This document shows, piece after piece, positions 34,651-44,466 of a stretch of DNA of 64,000 nt. Position 1 is the first letter of the stretch. Each line of letters starts with the position of its first letter. The DNA comes from Aequitasia blattaphilus. GTDB taxonomy: Bacteria; Bacillota; Clostridia; Lachnospirales; Lachnospiraceae. Where the stretch lies: NCBI RefSeq assembly GCF_024721305.1, contig NZ_JAMXOD010000016.1, positions 25,684 through 89,683 on the forward strand, read 5' to 3'. Under the pieces are notes generated by a model. The model saw only the letters and a program-made list of their open reading frames with translations, was not told the origin of the DNA and searched no databases. Made by a program: the position numbers and the translations under genes.

Positions 34651-36762
34651 TTACTTTATTTTTAGAATCTCAAATAACCTCGCTCCAGGATATGTAGGAA
34701 TCATAACACTCAAAATTCCCGTTTCTCTATTCCACCTGAAATCACAGTCTCCATAGGAAGGATATGCACATTTTACCCTTATTTCCCTTTCTTTTAAATG
34801 GGGAATTGGAAGGTTTATTCTATCTTCTCCTCCCCGCCTCCAGACTGCAATATAATCTTTTTCTTTTCCTTCGAGACCAAGACTCACCCAGTCATCATGA
34901 AAGGCCGAAAAACCTAATGGCCAATAAGGAAATGCCTCCTTAATATCATTTCTGATTTCTTTGTAATAATCGAGTGCCTCTTTTACTAACTCTATTCGTT
35001 CATCAGATAGATCCGCAATATGTCCGCTTTGATGAACTCTCATCAACAAAGCATTCACCATGTTAAAAATCGTTTCTTCCCGGTCTCCATCATCTTTTGG
35101 ATAAGACCAGATTGCAGATTGCTCCATCGTAACACCTAAGGGAGAATTTGCCGCAATTGTGGCATAGTTTCTGTAGTCCTCCTGATCGCTTGTGGACTGG
35201 ATACTATGCCTTTTCAAAAGTGCATAATCCATTCGCAATCCTCCGCTGGAGCAGTTCTCGATAATCAAATCCGGATACTTCTCAAAAATCTCGTCCAGCC
35301 ATCTCAAATACGCTCTTTCGTGTTCTAAAAGACCTTCCCCGAAGCTATCCGAATCAACCTCTGTCCCAATTCCCGGCTCAATGTTATAATCCATCTTAAT
35401 ATAACCGACATGGTATTCTTCTACGAGACGATCTATCACCTCTGTCGCATGTTCAATCACTCTGGGGTGTCTGAAGTCAAGCTGATACCTGCTCCTGTCA
35501 TAGACTCTTTTCCCATGTCTTTGAAAGAAACACTCCTCGGGCAGGCTCTTCTCCTTTTTGCATCGAATACCCATCACTTCCAGCTCCAGCCATAGTCCGG
35601 GTATCATACCTTTTTCTCTGATATAGTCCATCACTTCAAGGATTCCACCCGGAAATCGTTTCCCGGACGGCCACCACTCTCCGACTTCATCCCACCAGTA
35701 TCCATCTCCATACCATCCTGCATCGATGCAATAATACTCACACCCTACCTCTGCCGCCTTGTCAATGAGAGGAAGCTCTTTTTCGGTGGTCGGATCTGCA
35801 AAAAGGCAATTCATATAGTCATTGAAAATAACGCCCAAAGACTCATTGTCTTTATTCTTTCTGCGAATATGTCTGCGGTATTTCGTCAGCTCCTCTGTCA
35901 CTTTTTCAATCGATCCCATAACTACGCCTACCGCTACTGGCACACTTTCGAATGCTTCTCCGGGTCTTAGGTTTTTAAACCAATGAGACTCATTTTCCGT
36001 CGGCCCACTCATCTGCAGATACAAATGATTTGTCTGATCACTGATTTCCCAGTGCCACGAGCCATTATTTTCAATCTGCCAAAAGAGTCTGCTTCCGGTT
36101 TCCGTATTCGTAACATTTCCCATGGGCAAATATTCTTTTGTTGACCAGTTTCCGGTATTCGAAACATGAATTGCTTTTGAGGAGCGGGTTGCAAGTTCCT
36201 GCTGACATTGCTCAATTCCAAGCTCCGGAAGGGCATATTCCTTCCATTGCAGTTCTCTGTTCCATGAATTGTGAATAATCGCTACCTTTATTTTTTCATC
36301 TCGTTTTTGTAACCCTTCTTTTGCAATGCCATTAAGGTTAAAGGAAGAAATATACTCAAGACCTACATCACTTTTTCCCTTATTCTCCACGACATTCCAG
36401 GATTTCACAACAGAAATTTTATTGTAAAACTGAAAGTGACTTGTGACGTATACATCCGTGATTTCATCGTAGGTTGTAATTTCCAGCTTCCTGCCATCTT
36501 CGTTGTAGAAATCTATATGATTGTCATACTTCATCCGATATCCCGGGCCCGTAACCGTATACTTCGATCCATGTCGCTCCAAAGGTCGATCCGTTCCGGA
36601 CAATGCTATTTCAACGAGGCGGAATCCACTCTTCTCATATTCGCTTCGGATAAGTTCCGGCTCATAGGGAAGGGGTGAAAAATGTAAAAATCTGACATCC
36701 CCTTCTTCCGAAACCTCGAATATCATATTTATATTATTTTCACTGATTTGTATTGTTTCCAC
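34651..36762 (-). CDS. GH36-family alpha-galactosidase-like hydrolase, divergent subgroup
   Basis: About 703 residues from GTG 36762, chosen because AAGGAG lies six bases upstream; an ATG two bases earlier is out of frame and a longer reading to 36819 overlaps LacI. The clan D barrel is recognisable: CIDAGWYGDGYWW near 346, LWLELEVMG near 392, the nucleophile Asp458 in YIKMDYNIE, and ENCSSGGLRMDYALL near 502 with acid/base Asp526 in QSTSDQED. It lacks the WFGKR and TWTSDNTDA motifs of the other two GH36 enzymes, so it belongs to a different subgroup and may act on another alpha-galactoside or N-acetylgalactosaminide. It is co-transcribed with LacI, cupin and an oxidoreductase. Confidence 0.85.
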   Translation of the reverse strand: METIQISENNINMIFEVSEEGDVRFLHFSPLPYEPELIRSEYEKSGFRLVEIALSGTDRPLERHGSKYTVTGPGYRMKYDNHIDFYNEDGRKLEITTYDEITDVYVTSHFQFYNKISVVKSWNVVENKGKSDVGLEYISSFNLNGIAKEGLQKRDEKIKVAIIHNSWNRELQWKEYALPELGIEQCQQELATRSSKAIHVSNTGNWSTKEYLPMGNVTNTETGSRLFWQIENNGSWHWEISDQTNHLYLQMSGPTENESHWFKNLRPGEAFESVPVAVGVVMGSIEKVTEELTKYRRHIRRKNKDNESLGVIFNDYMNCLFADPTTEKELPLIDKAAEVGCEYYCIDAGWYGDGYWWDEVGEWWPSGKRFPGGILEVMDYIREKGMIPGLWLELEVMGIRCKKEKSLPEECFFQRHGKRVYDRSRYQLDFRHPRVIEHATEVIDRLVEEYHVGYIKMDYNIEPGIGTEVDSDSFGEGLLEHERAYLRWLDEIFEKYPDLIIENCSSGGLRMDYALLKRHSIQSTSDQEDYRNYATIAANSPLGVTMEQSAIWSYPKDDGDREETIFNMVNALLMRVHQSGHIADLSDERIELVKEALDYYKEIRNDIKEAFPYWPLGFSAFHDDWVSLGLEGKEKDYIAVWRRGGEDRINLPIPHLKEREIRVKCAYPSYGDCDFRWNRETGILSVMIPTYPGARLFEILKIK

Positions 36763-36772
36763 ATTTGTCTCC

Positions 36773-37795
36773 TTACCGTACCAGCTTAACACTCTCACGT
36801 TCCACAAAGCTGATTTCAATTTCCCTCTGGTATTCTTCCACTTCTTTTCCCTCTACAATATCCAAAAGTATATCTGCTGCCATCTTCGCTTTCTCACTGC
36901 TGTCTACTCTAATCGTCGTAAGTCTTGGTGTTGCCAGTCTTGCGTATATATTATCATCCGTACCCACAACTGAAATCTCTTCTGGGATTTTCACTCCGGT
37001 TCTGTTAAAGTACTCAATTGCCTCTGCTGCATTCAAATCCGTCGCAAAAAATAAAGCCGCATCTTTCCCTCTGCACTTTGCCAGCTCATCATACTGTTTC
37101 ATCCGCTCTTCATACGTATGCTCAAGAAAAACCATTTTAAGTTCTTTTTGTCTTTTAAAAAATTTACTGTAGCTGGATTTTGCTCCCTGATATCGTCTAT
37201 AATCCGAACCTCTTTTGACGTTCGCTACATAAATCACCTCTTTTGTCCCCTTCTCCAAAAGATAGTCCATCATCATTTTCCCTGCCTCGTAGTCAGGAGA
37301 TGTTACGTTGTACATATCTCCGGCGGACTTTTCACTGCTTACATCCATATCAATTGAGATAACAGGTTTTTCTGTCATTTCTTTGATTTTCTGGAAATAT
37401 TTTTTCGCCATAGAAATCGCAATGATTCCATCTACGTTCCACCCTAAGCTCATCCTCATAATCTCACTGATGTCTTTTGAAGAAAAGACAATCATGTAAT
37501 AACCCCGTTCTCTCAAAAGACTTTCGAGGGTTCCGATAATGTTTCCATAGAAAGGCCTTTCATAAGGTGTTTCTTCCGCAAAATCAGGAGTACTGATTAA
37601 TACTGCAATCATTCTGGATCCTTTGCTTGTTAATGCATTTAGTCCAAACCGCGGTATATAATTATGCTCTTTTAATAATTCCTGTATCTTCTCAATCATA
37701 TGAGGAGAAACCTTATTTACTTTTCCATGCAATACATTTGAGACCGTCGTTGCACTTACTCCCGCCTCATTTGCTATTTCTTTTATCGTAACCAT
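36773..37795 (-). CDS. LacI-family transcriptional regulator
   Basis: A 340-residue repressor-type protein: helix-turn-helix at residues 2-26 (VTIKEIANEAGVSATTVSNV), hinge around 45-58, then a two-lobe sugar-binding domain beginning MIAVLIST. It ends ten bases before the GH36 start, whose ribosome site overlaps the gap. It probably controls its own operon from the oxidoreductase promoter; the effector is likely a sugar released by the GH36 enzyme. Confidence 0.93.
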   Translation of the reverse strand: MVTIKEIANEAGVSATTVSNVLHGKVNKVSPHMIEKIQELLKEHNYIPRFGLNALTSKGSRMIAVLISTPDFAEETPYERPFYGNIIGTLESLLRERGYYMIVFSSKDISEIMRMSLGWNVDGIIAISMAKKYFQKIKEMTEKPVISIDMDVSSEKSAGDMYNVTSPDYEAGKMMMDYLLEKGTKEVIYVANVKRGSDYRRYQGAKSSYSKFFKRQKELKMVFLEHTYEERMKQYDELAKCRGKDAALFFATDLNAAEAIEYFNRTGVKIPEEISVVGTDDNIYARLATPRLTTIRVDSSEKAKMAADILLDIVEGKEVEEYQREIEISFVERESVKLVR

Positions 37796-37840
37796 ATCAA
37801 TCCCCCAAATTTATTTTGTTTGATTATAAGCTATTTCTTC

Positions 37841-38194
37841 TCAGGAATCAATGACTACCTCAAACACCAATAACTTCAAATCCTGATCTCCCGTGTTTTT
37901 TATCCCGTGGGTTCCAAAGGGCTGATTTATAATCACATCTCCTTTTGCCACCTCATAATCTTTTCCATCCAGATGCATCACACCGCTTCCCTCTAAAACG
38001 ATATAGATTTCTTCATCATTGCCATGAGTATGTATTCCAATCGAAGTTTTTGGAGGCAACACTGTATGGTGAAAAAAGCGAATTCCAGAAGAAAAATCTT
38101 TTTCTCCAAACAGTTCAATGAATCCAAGCTCGCCCTCTCCGTCATGACACTTTGGGAAGCTCCCCATTTCCTGGCTCAAAAAGTTCCTAATCAT
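37841..38194 (-). CDS. Small cupin-domain protein
   Basis: A 117-residue single-domain cupin. Motif 1 is GIHTHGNDEEIYIVLEG (two His and a Glu for metal binding) and motif 2 is GDVIINQPFGTHGIKNTG with the third His. It may be a metal-dependent sugar isomerase, epimerase or a sugar-binding accessory; the exact function is unknown. Its ATG overlaps the oxidoreductase stop by eight bases (ATGATTAG), so the two are made together. Confidence 0.88.
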   Translation of the reverse strand: MIRNFLSQEMGSFPKCHDGEGELGFIELFGEKDFSSGIRFFHHTVLPPKTSIGIHTHGNDEEIYIVLEGSGVMHLDGKDYEVAKGDVIINQPFGTHGIKNTGDQDLKLLVFEVVIDS

Positions 38195-39179
38195 TTACCT
38201 CCACTTCCTTTCCTTTTATTGAAGAATCAATTGCTTCCTGAAGCCACCGAAAACATTTATAGTTATCCCGAATATCCGTCTCACCTATGCAGCTCTCCTT
38301 TCGGGCCCGTAGAAACTCTTCCATAACAAGAATTCTCGTATCCTCTTTTGAATCTTCACATATTATTTTCTCTGTCTTTCCTTCCGCCAAAATGGTGATT
38401 GCTGTATCGGAAATCAGCATCGTACCTTTTTCTCCTTCTATTTCCCAGTCTCCGTACCAATCCGTCGCAGATGCTGTTGATGCAACTGTTCCGGTGTATT
38501 CAAACAAGATATCGTCCTCCATTTCTGAATACAGCATAGCCGTTGCAGGACGATCTTTATACCACTTATGGCTTCCAGCCCACTCCTTACACCAAACACG
38601 CTTTGCCTCTTTACCCGTAATATATCTTGCCAGATCCAGATGATGAATGGTCACATCCGTCAACAGAGGATGCTCTAATTTTCCATGGTAAAACTTTGAA
38701 TAATCCGGGTGGAAATGGCTGAAGTTGCATCTAATCCGATGTATTTTCCCTATATCATCCTTTTCTATTCTCTCTCGCGCCAACCTCCAGACATCCCGAT
38801 ACCTGTAGTTCTCTGCAATCATACAGAATCCATCATTTTGTTCACAGTATTTTAAAAGAGTCTTCGCTTCATCCAATGTATTTGTAAGAGGCTTTTCACA
38901 AAGAACCTTGATTCCCTTTTCAAGAAGAATTTGATTTACCTCAAAATGCATATCCGGAGCCGTTATATTGATTGCTGTTTCCGGTTTCGTTTCAAGTATT
39001 GCCGTTTCTAAATCCAAGAATCCCCTAATGCCTTTGGGAAGCTTAGAAAGTTTATCACTGTTTCGATCCACCACGCCGACAACTTCAACTTCTTCTCTCA
39101 TATTTTCATTTAAAACTTTCACCCATCCCATACCATGGTTTCCGCATCCGATTATGATAAGCCTCATTCTTCTATCCAT
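38187..39179 (-). CDS. Gfo/Idh/MocA-family oxidoreductase
   Basis: A 330-residue NAD(P)-dependent sugar or inositol dehydrogenase. The N-terminal Rossmann fold has IIGCGNHGMGWVKVL at about residue 7 and VVGVVDRN, then the family motif LCEKPLTNT near residue 95. The C-terminal domain carries DVTIHHLDLARYITG near 175, where His and Asp contribute to catalysis. ATG 39179 follows TTAGGAGAG. It heads the operon with cupin, LacI and GH36, so its substrate is probably a galactose-type sugar or its modified form. Confidence 0.9.
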   Translation of the reverse strand: MDRRMRLIIIGCGNHGMGWVKVLNENMREEVEVVGVVDRNSDKLSKLPKGIRGFLDLETAILETKPETAINITAPDMHFEVNQILLEKGIKVLCEKPLTNTLDEAKTLLKYCEQNDGFCMIAENYRYRDVWRLARERIEKDDIGKIHRIRCNFSHFHPDYSKFYHGKLEHPLLTDVTIHHLDLARYITGKEAKRVWCKEWAGSHKWYKDRPATAMLYSEMEDDILFEYTGTVASTASATDWYGDWEIEGEKGTMLISDTAITILAEGKTEKIICEDSKEDTRILVMEEFLRARKESCIGETDIRDNYKCFRWLQEAIDSSIKGKEVEVND

Positions 39180-39210
39180 ATTCTCTCCTAATCCTTCCAT
39201 CGTTTTAATA

Positions 39211-39239
39211 AGTATAGTGATGCATTTTAGGAAAGTAAA
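39211..39239 (-). promoter_or_regulatory. Promoter of the oxidoreductase-GH36 operon
   Basis: TTTACT (39239-39234), 17 bases, TATACT (39216-39211) on the minus strand, 31 bp before the ATG. It lies in the 139-bp gap facing the divergent AraC gene, whose own likely -10 (TATGAT, 39282-39287) is on the other strand. Confidence 0.6.
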
Positions 39240-39318
39240 TAGAACATACAGTTTTAAATTTGTATTTTAGCGACTTTGTGTTATGATATAGAATATTCTA
39301 TATATGGAGGCTCACCTT

Positions 39319-40236
39319 ATGGATATCATCTATCAGCTTAAAACAGACTCTTTACCTCATCTTACTTATTTAGGAGAGAATCAGGTTCCGGAGAATTGGA
39401 AACATTTTCGTAGAACTACGAATGAATATATTATGTATTTTATTAACTCAGGTGATTTTTATATAAAAGAAAAGAACTCCCACTATCACCTTACTAAGGG
39501 TGACGTAGTTTTTATGGAGCCTGGGAAAGAACATATTGGGTACAAAGAAGCAGCCTGCTGCTACTATTACGCCCATTTCTCGGTGCTACCGATAGATGAA
39601 ATCAAGGCTCTTCCCTTTGAAAATCAAAAGACTCTGGTTCAAAAGCTGCTCCAGACCAACTATAACACGAGCCCGCTTTCCGATGAGCTTTATAGTGAAA
39701 ATCTTCTGGCTATTCCAAAGCTCACACAAATCAAGGATGCTTCTTCTTTTCACCATATCCAAACCTTGTTTCAAAAAGCGGTTCATGAAAGCAGCTCTAA
39801 GAAGCTCTTTTACAAGACGCTTGCTTCTTGCCGCCTAATGGAGATTTTCCAGTCTTTATCCAAAAACTGGATCAACTCTTTGTCCGTGTCCTCAGGTATG
39901 CATATCAGCGATATCATGTATGATAAAACTGATCAGCTATTGGACTATCTTCACACGTCCTATTGCGATAAGATAACAAGCACCAAACTGGAAAATCTCT
40001 TTTCCGTCAATTTCGATTATCTAAATCGTATTTTCAAAAAAAGAACCGGAAACACCATTTTTTCTTATCTGAATAACATTCGCCTTGAACAGGCGAAACA
40101 ATATCTTTCCACCAGCCGTATTCCCTTAAAAGAAATTGCGGCACGGTGCGGATTTTCTGACGAGTATTATTTTAGCCGATTCTTTAAACAACAAATCGGG
40201 ACGCCCCCTTCTTTGTATCGAAGGGAGCGTTCATAA
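39319..40236 (+). CDS. AraC-family transcriptional regulator with cupin sensor domain
   Basis: A 305-residue regulator. The N-terminal part (about 10-150) is an AraC-type sugar-binding cupin with LTKGDVVFMEPGKEHIGY; the C-terminal 100 residues are two helix-turn-helix motifs (LENLFSVNFDYLNRIFKKRT, then IAARCGFSDEYYFSRFFKQQ). ATG 39319 has GGAGG eight bases upstream. Divergent from the oxidoreductase operon, it is the likely activator of that unit together with the LacI protein. The 230 bp after its stop show no clear gene or terminator. Confidence 0.92.
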   Translation: MDIIYQLKTDSLPHLTYLGENQVPENWKHFRRTTNEYIMYFINSGDFYIKEKNSHYHLTKGDVVFMEPGKEHIGYKEAACCYYYAHFSVLPIDEIKALPFENQKTLVQKLLQTNYNTSPLSDELYSENLLAIPKLTQIKDASSFHHIQTLFQKAVHESSSKKLFYKTLASCRLMEIFQSLSKNWINSLSVSSGMHISDIMYDKTDQLLDYLHTSYCDKITSTKLENLFSVNFDYLNRIFKKRTGNTIFSYLNNIRLEQAKQYLSTSRIPLKEIAARCGFSDEYYFSRFFKQQIGTPPSLYRRERS

Positions 40237-40466
40237 AGGGGCTGATAAAGCCTGGATTCATCTTGGTCGTTCTACTTTAGAGGCATTTAGGTCAAAAAAC
40301 CATATTATCCGACTGCCCCTTAAATTCAAATTTTAAATTTAGTAATATCTCTTATCGCTGTAGTTTGTTCCAGATAATCTGCTTCATGTATTATGTGGAA
40401 GGAACCTATTAACATATCTTATATCAGTTCGTTTACTTTACACATAATTTTTAGTGTTCACCTCCA

Positions 40467-41453
40467 CTAAATAAGTTCACCAATTTTTTTATGCTCCTCA
40501 CCAAAGGGAAGAATAAACGGCTCAAGTGTTGGTCTAAAGGGCACCATACTGTATATATCATCCAATCTTTTCAAAATATCTGCAGGTAATGAACCCTTTT
40601 CTACAGATGCCCCGTTTCCATCAAACTCATTAATGGAGCGTGAACCTGTCAGTATACAGTGGATCAGGGGATTCGATACCACAAAGCGCATTGACATCTC
40701 AATAATATCCATACCTGTTTCATCCAATAACTTGTATAATTCTTTATACTGCGCTCGTCTTGGTTCGCTGATCCATGGTGCCCCATTTGTAATAATATCA
40801 TCTCGTCTGACTGCCAATGCTCCTTGCTGTAGTGGTGAACCGCTTACTACTCCCATGTTATGTTTTTTTGCAACCGGGAGAATTTCATATTGCGCTTCTC
40901 TCCATAAAAGACTGTAATTAAACGCTGTTAACACTACATCGAATTTCCCGGTATCACATACTCTTGCGAGCTCATGTGTGCAGGTTCCTCCAACTCCGGT
41001 ATATTTGATCATACCGTTCTTTTTCATTTCATCGAGAGCCTCTATTACCGGTCCCTCACAGGTCAACTCATTATCCCACCAATCAAATAATCCTGTTCGC
41101 TCAGGCTCATGGACAAAAAGAATATCAATATGATCTGCATGAAGATTTTCCATACTTTTTTCCACCGATTCAATAACATCTTTTTTGGACTTTGGATCAA
41201 ATGGTTTTGGCATCCCGATTTTGGTTGAAATAATCGGATACTCACCTTCCCAGTCTTTAAGTATATTCCCCAAACATGTTTCGCTGTTAAAATAACTGGG
41301 TGCAGTGTCAATATAATTAGCTCCTGTTCGAAGAGCATGCAGTGTTGCCTGTTTTGATTGTTCGAAATCTCCTGTAAGGTCAGACATAAATAATCCACCT
41401 AAAGATAAACGTGTTACATCTAATCCTGTTCTACCTAATTTTACCTTTTCCAT
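40467..41453 (-). CDS. Aldo/keto reductase, L-fucose/aldose dehydrogenase-like
   Basis: A 328-residue aldo/keto reductase with Tyr in YIDTAPSYFNSE near 54, Lys in ISTKIG near 80 and His in LFVHEPER near 117. The overall layout (GGTCTHELARVCDTG, FNYSLLWREA and HCILTGSRSINEFDGN) resembles the group that oxidises L-fucose or D-threo-aldoses. It is the last gene of the AnmK/CUT2 operon, 13 bp after the dehydrogenase, with AAGGAG overlapping that gene's stop. Confidence 0.9.
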   Translation of the reverse strand: MEKVKLGRTGLDVTRLSLGGLFMSDLTGDFEQSKQATLHALRTGANYIDTAPSYFNSETCLGNILKDWEGEYPIISTKIGMPKPFDPKSKKDVIESVEKSMENLHADHIDILFVHEPERTGLFDWWDNELTCEGPVIEALDEMKKNGMIKYTGVGGTCTHELARVCDTGKFDVVLTAFNYSLLWREAQYEILPVAKKHNMGVVSGSPLQQGALAVRRDDIITNGAPWISEPRRAQYKELYKLLDETGMDIIEMSMRFVVSNPLIHCILTGSRSINEFDGNGASVEKGSLPADILKRLDDIYSMVPFRPTLEPFILPFGEEHKKIGELI

Positions 41454-41466
41454 TCTGTTTTTCTCC

Positions 41467-42498
41467 TTATCGTGATAATTTTAAAACGGACTTTATTGCT
41501 TTTCGATTGCGTACATGTTCGTATACTTCCGGGGCATTTTCCCATGTAAATATATTTTCTTTGTCGAGCCAGTTTCCTGCATCTAATTTGCCTGCTCTGA
41601 TTAAATCAATTACTTCTTCATGAGTTTCTTCCTCATCATAGGTATCTACATAGGAATTGAAAAATCTGAAAGACTTTGGTCCGAGTATTGGATTAAAGGT
41701 ATAGTTGTAAAAATCACTCATTCCATAAACTGCTGCCGTTCCACCTTCTTTTAACATTGTCATATATGGTGTTAAAGTTTCTTTTTTCCCTGTGGCATCA
41801 ATGACATAATCATACATTCTTTCATTTTCATCAATAAATTCCTTTACCACTTCTTTCTTTTTGTAATCATAATAATTTCGAATTCCTGTACGCATGGCGC
41901 TTTCTTCTCTAGCCTCATTTCCGATTACTACTACCTGTCCACCTCTTATCGCTGCACAAGCAGCAATCGATATTCCATTCGCTCCGGATCCAACCACAAG
42001 TACTTTCTCATCTTGTGTCACTCCCATTCTGTTAATCCATGAGAGATTCTCTCGCCATGTTATAATCATCGTTGCATCAAGAGGATCTATAACTCCTTCC
42101 GGAATAACCTGGTTTACCCTGAATCCATCCCATTCTTCTTTATCAATTCCATCTGCCCACATTGCCTTCGTATCAACAGCCAGTCCAAATTCAGCCATTC
42201 CTCCCCAGCTTAGTCCAACACCGTCAGTTTCACGTGTATAAACACGGCTAATCAGATCACCAACCTTAAAGTTTCTAACTTTATTTCCTACTTCCACTAC
42301 TCTTCCTATGCTCTCATGGCCGATAATTGATGGATATACATTTCCCCAGGCAAATTCACCATCAATTACGCTCAAATCTGTGCCGGCACACGTTGCACCA
42401 TATAACATTTCACATCTTGCTTCGTACTCTCCCATAACAGGTTCACTTACTTCTCTTACCCTTACTACTCCCGATTCTTCTACCACTAATGCTTTCAT
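41467..42498 (-). CDS. Zinc-type medium-chain dehydrogenase (sugar/polyol dehydrogenase-like)
   Basis: A 343-residue alcohol/glucose dehydrogenase-like protein. The catalytic zinc ligands are suggested by GATCAGTDLSV near 36 and IIGHESIGRVVEVG near 59; the Rossmann motif VVGSGANGISIAACAA begins near 168. The four-cysteine structural-zinc loop of classical enzymes is absent, as in some glucose dehydrogenases. It lies between the CUT2 binding protein and an aldo/keto reductase, suggesting that the imported sugar or its product is oxidised and reduced in sequence. Confidence 0.9.
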   Translation of the reverse strand: MKALVVEESGVVRVREVSEPVMGEYEARCEMLYGATCAGTDLSVIDGEFAWGNVYPSIIGHESIGRVVEVGNKVRNFKVGDLISRVYTRETDGVGLSWGGMAEFGLAVDTKAMWADGIDKEEWDGFRVNQVIPEGVIDPLDATMIITWRENLSWINRMGVTQDEKVLVVGSGANGISIAACAAIRGGQVVVIGNEAREESAMRTGIRNYYDYKKKEVVKEFIDENERMYDYVIDATGKKETLTPYMTMLKEGGTAAVYGMSDFYNYTFNPILGPKSFRFFNSYVDTYDEEETHEEVIDLIRAGKLDAGNWLDKENIFTWENAPEVYEHVRNRKAIKSVLKLSR

Positions 42499-42515
42499 TT
42501 TATTTTCCTCATTTC

Positions 42516-43481
42516 CTATTTTGTATAGTAATCATTAATATTTGTTCCATCGACAATGACCCAGTCGATAATATATTCTTTATCCACAGTTCCGGTTTCT
42601 TCATAAATCTGCACTACTTCGACTGTCCTATTTGCAATTGCCTTCGCATCCTGTAATAAAGTAGCTGTCATTTCATTTTTTGAAATAGACTCATATGCAC
42701 TGTCGATTCCGTCTATACCAAATACCTTTACCTCTTCACAGCTAAGACCTTGTCCCTTGATTGCCTCTACGGCACCAATTGCCATTTCATCATTTTCACA
42801 AATAACTGCATTAAGATTCATTGTTTGTAACCAGTTTTCAACAGTTGTCATTGCTTTATCCGTTTTCCAATCTGCTGCCAAAGTCGATTCAACTTTAATA
42901 TCTTTTTTATCTTTTAATACATTGTCAATTCCTGCCGTTCGCTTTATCTGCGCATCCAGTCCATCCGGACCACGCAAAATCGCAATACTTCCTTTTTCAC
43001 CTATTTTTTCTGCAGCATATTCCATTAACATTTCACCTGCCGACGTATCATCACAGCCTACATAACACAATGCATTGTCCATATTATCCATCTTACAGTT
43101 TACAATAATCATAGGAATCCCTGCTTCCTTGGCTTCGTCTACAACCACACCACATGCAGCTGCATCACAAGGACTCATTAGAATCATATCTACACCTCTG
43201 GAAATATAATTTTCCACCTGCTCTACCTGGGTTACTGCATCACCCTGTGGATCTGATGTCATGAGCTTTGCACCTAATGCATCCAACTCTTTTGTCAGCT
43301 CATCAGTAAGTGCCACCTGCAATTCATTTGACAAGTTAGCCGGTGACCACCCTATCGACATATCAGACCAGTCAATTTTTCCATCTTGTTTCTTGCTTTT
43401 TTCCTCATTTTTTTCTGAACACCCAATAATCATAACCATTAGCATCATCACTATTAGCAAACCTGCAATAATTTTTTTCAT
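42516..43481 (-). CDS. CUT2 sugar-binding lipoprotein, RbsB type
   Basis: A 321-residue periplasmic-binding-protein-like lipoprotein with lipobox IIGC (Cys21). The fold continues with WSDMSIGWSPANLSNELQ, DMILMSPCDAAACG and GIPMIIVNC, typical of monosaccharide-binding proteins of the ribose/galactose group. The ligand is unknown; the linked AnmK-family kinase suggests an anhydro-sugar. RBS AGGAGG. Last of the transporter genes in the order ATPase, permease, binding protein. Confidence 0.92.
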   Translation of the reverse strand: MKKIIAGLLIVMMLMVMIIGCSEKNEEKSKKQDGKIDWSDMSIGWSPANLSNELQVALTDELTKELDALGAKLMTSDPQGDAVTQVEQVENYISRGVDMILMSPCDAAACGVVVDEAKEAGIPMIIVNCKMDNMDNALCYVGCDDTSAGEMLMEYAAEKIGEKGSIAILRGPDGLDAQIKRTAGIDNVLKDKKDIKVESTLAADWKTDKAMTTVENWLQTMNLNAVICENDEMAIGAVEAIKGQGLSCEEVKVFGIDGIDSAYESISKNEMTATLLQDAKAIANRTVEVVQIYEETGTVDKEYIIDWVIVDGTNINDYYTK

Positions 43482-43498
43482 ATTTTAAATCCTCCTCT

Positions 43499-44452
43499 TT
43501 ACCTTTGTTTTTTATTTGTATTGACATCGATAAATACAGCTAACACAATAATTAGTCCCTGAATAATATCTTGAAAATAAGATTGTACATTTAGCAAATC
43601 CATACCATTATTTAGTAATCCGATAATCAAGACTCCTACTACTGTGCCCCACATGCTTCCAACTCCACCGGACAGGCTTGTTCCTCCTAAAACAACTGCT
43701 GCAATGGCATCTAATTCGTATCCGTCTCCTGCCAAAGGAGTTGCTGTCTTAACTCTGGATGACAAAACAATTCCCGCAATCGCTGCGCAAAGTCCCGCAA
43801 TAACATAAACCTTTATTTTTACTACCGCTGCATTTATTCCACATGCTTCTGCTGCCAGATTATTACCACCTACTGCATATGTGTAGCGGCCGAATCTTGT
43901 TCTTTTTAAAATCAGTACTCCCACCAGTAATACAACCAGGAAAATGATGATTGGCAGTGGAATCCCTAATATATTCCCAGCTCCAATAGTATTATAAGAG
44001 TCCTTTAATCCTGGGATTGGTGATCCATTATTAAACAAAAGTGCTCCACCTGATGCCATCAACTGTGTCCCAAGAGTTACGATAAATGCAGGGACATTTC
44101 CTTTTGCGATAACAACTCCATTTATAAACCCTATTGTAATACCGATTGCTATAGTTACAAGAATACATACTATGACCGGATACGGACTGTCATTTCTGAT
44201 AAAAGAACATCCAACCATCGCTGAAAAAGTTAAAACTGCTCCAATAGAAAGATCAATCCCTCCAGTAATCAATACAAATGTCATTCCTACTGCCAATAAT
44301 CCATTAATTGATAATTGCCTCAACATATTAAAGAGATTTGCTTTTGTCAGAAAAAAATCCGATGTGACGGCCATCACAATAAAAAGTACTGCAAAAATCA
44401 AAAAAACTTTATACTTAATGAGATAGTAACCAATGTTGTGTTTACGTTTCAT
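43499..44452 (-). CDS. CUT2 ABC importer permease, RbsC type
   Basis: A 317-residue permease with eight to ten helices. The family stretch GMTFVLITGGIDLSIGAVL lies near residue 57, GVPAFIVTLGTQ-like sequence near 115 and AVVLGGTSLSGGVGSMWGT near 240, where it meets the ATPase. RBS GGAAGGGAG. It forms the homodimeric pore of this importer. Confidence 0.94.
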   Translation of the reverse strand: MKRKHNIGYYLIKYKVFLIFAVLFIVMAVTSDFFLTKANLFNMLRQLSINGLLAVGMTFVLITGGIDLSIGAVLTFSAMVGCSFIRNDSPYPVIVCILVTIAIGITIGFINGVVIAKGNVPAFIVTLGTQLMASGGALLFNNGSPIPGLKDSYNTIGAGNILGIPLPIIIFLVVLLVGVLILKRTRFGRYTYAVGGNNLAAEACGINAAVVKIKVYVIAGLCAAIAGIVLSSRVKTATPLAGDGYELDAIAAVVLGGTSLSGGVGSMWGTVVGVLIIGLLNNGMDLLNVQSYFQDIIQGLIIVLAVFIDVNTNKKQR

Positions 44453-44466
44453 AAAAACTCCCTTCC

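Noticed and set aside
38187-39179. Reading the Gfo/Idh/MocA protein as a GH109 NAD-dependent glycosidase
   Set aside because: GH109 enzymes are longer (about 440 residues) with an export signal; this 330-residue protein has neither and looks like a plain sugar dehydrogenase.
40237-40466. Possible small gene or terminator after the AraC regulator
   Set aside because: Only a seven-base inverted repeat (AAGGGGC/GCCCCTT) with a loop of about 70 bases is seen, too weak for a terminator, and no frame has a start with ribosome site.
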